DNA from: Parus major
Lineage: Eukaryota; Chordata; Aves; Passeriformes; Paridae
Reading direction: 5' to 3'
DNA length: 64,000 nt
NCBI RefSeq assembly: GCF_001522545.3
Contig: NC_031774.1
Span: forward strand, 48,973,410-49,037,409
The position numbers were made by a program, and so were the translations under genes. Each line of letters begins with the position of its first letter. Position 1 is the first letter of the stretch. The notes below the pieces were generated by a model, which was not told the DNA's origin, ran no database searches, and saw nothing but the letters and a program-made list of their open reading frames with translations. Positions 63,601 through 64,000 of the stretch are shown in pieces.

Positions 63601-64000
63601 ACACAGATTTGAAACATCTGCTTAGACTTGGAGTTGGGGTTCATACTGTATCAGTCACTGAGTCACAGTTCAAAATACAAATTCTTTGGCATTTTGGACT
63701 TTAACTCCTCCTTTGCATTTGATCTTCCTCTGGTTCATAACTAGCTCTGAAATCAAAAATGAGAAACTGTTCAGAAATCACAGAGCTTCAAACTCACTCT
63801 CTTTTTTAATCAGTTTAACAATGAGTAATTTAGGTGCAATGACCCTCATTTTACGGGATTTTATATTTTTCCTTTTACCTAAGGAAAAGAAGGCTGGGAG
63901 AAAAAGCAACAGAAAGTCAGTGACAGAACTGTACCAAGTCTCAGAAGCTCTTACTTCTTCTTTCTGTGCTCTTTTTGCTGATATAAGTTTAGCTGACAAC
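63601..64000. other. Non-coding stretch to window end
   Basis: Nothing recognisable. A short minus-strand frame (63778-63999) runs off the window edge, in lysine-rich low-complexity sequence. Confidence 0.6.

Noticed and set aside
1..64000. A new multi-gene system, CRISPR array, prophage or operon
   Set aside because: The DNA is vertebrate, with no coding clusters, no evenly spaced repeats with unique spacers, and no supportable genes. I found no evidence of such a system.

Overview
The window reads as a vertebrate nuclear genome, almost certainly a bird and probably a neoavian. The two diagnostic elements are a decayed CR1 LINE at about 6430-7817, which carries the CR1 3' end and keeps only one copy of its terminal octamer, and a roughly 1 kb solo LTR at about 45775-46809 of the ERVL-like type common in birds. 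The DNA is AT-rich, CpG-poor, full of homopolymer A/T tracts and sparse in repeats, which fits a gene desert or the inside of a very large intron on an avian macrochromosome.

I find no protein-coding gene, tRNA, rRNA or CRISPR array that I can support. The open frames are short, overlap on both strands, often begin at GTG or TTG, and show no protein family I recognise. The longest lie inside the LTR, across an assembly gap, or in short GC-richer patches where stop codons are rarer. The entries below are therefore mostly repeats, candidate regulatory islands and explicit statements about empty stretches.

Layout. 0-6.4 kb: unannotated AT-rich DNA with a very CpG-dense 100 bp patch at 2081-2180 and an ancient amniote repeat relic at 3.7 kb. 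6.4-7.8 kb: CR1 relic. 7.8-28 kb: mostly empty, with a MIR-like relic (15.6 kb), a 10-bp-arm hairpin (17.3 kb), a TG/TA microsatellite (22.16 kb) and an ancient fold-back repeat (22.4 kb). 28-29.4 kb: a GC-richer patch with a 186-codon open frame, then a compact cluster of three palindromic motifs (29220-29300) that looks like a regulatory element. 30.7-43.3 kb: mostly empty, with two CpG-retaining candidate regulatory stretches. 43.3-43.9 kb: a possible minus-strand retrocopy, with an open frame, AATAAA and a poly(A) tract in the right order. 45.8-46.8 kb: solo LTR, minus strand. 46.8-59.5 kb: mostly empty. 59.6-61.6 kb: the densest group of candidate cis-regulatory blocks, split by a long (GAAA)n tract that holds a 310-N assembly gap. 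63.3 kb: a near-perfect 22 bp palindrome, followed by an AT-rich homeodomain-type block.

No genes act together here in any way I can show. The most useful leads are the possible poly(A)-tailed retrocopy (such copies are scarce in birds), the CpG-dense micro-patch at 2.1 kb, and the candidate enhancers at 29.2 kb and 59.6-61.4 kb. Each needs a sequence comparison that I could not run.
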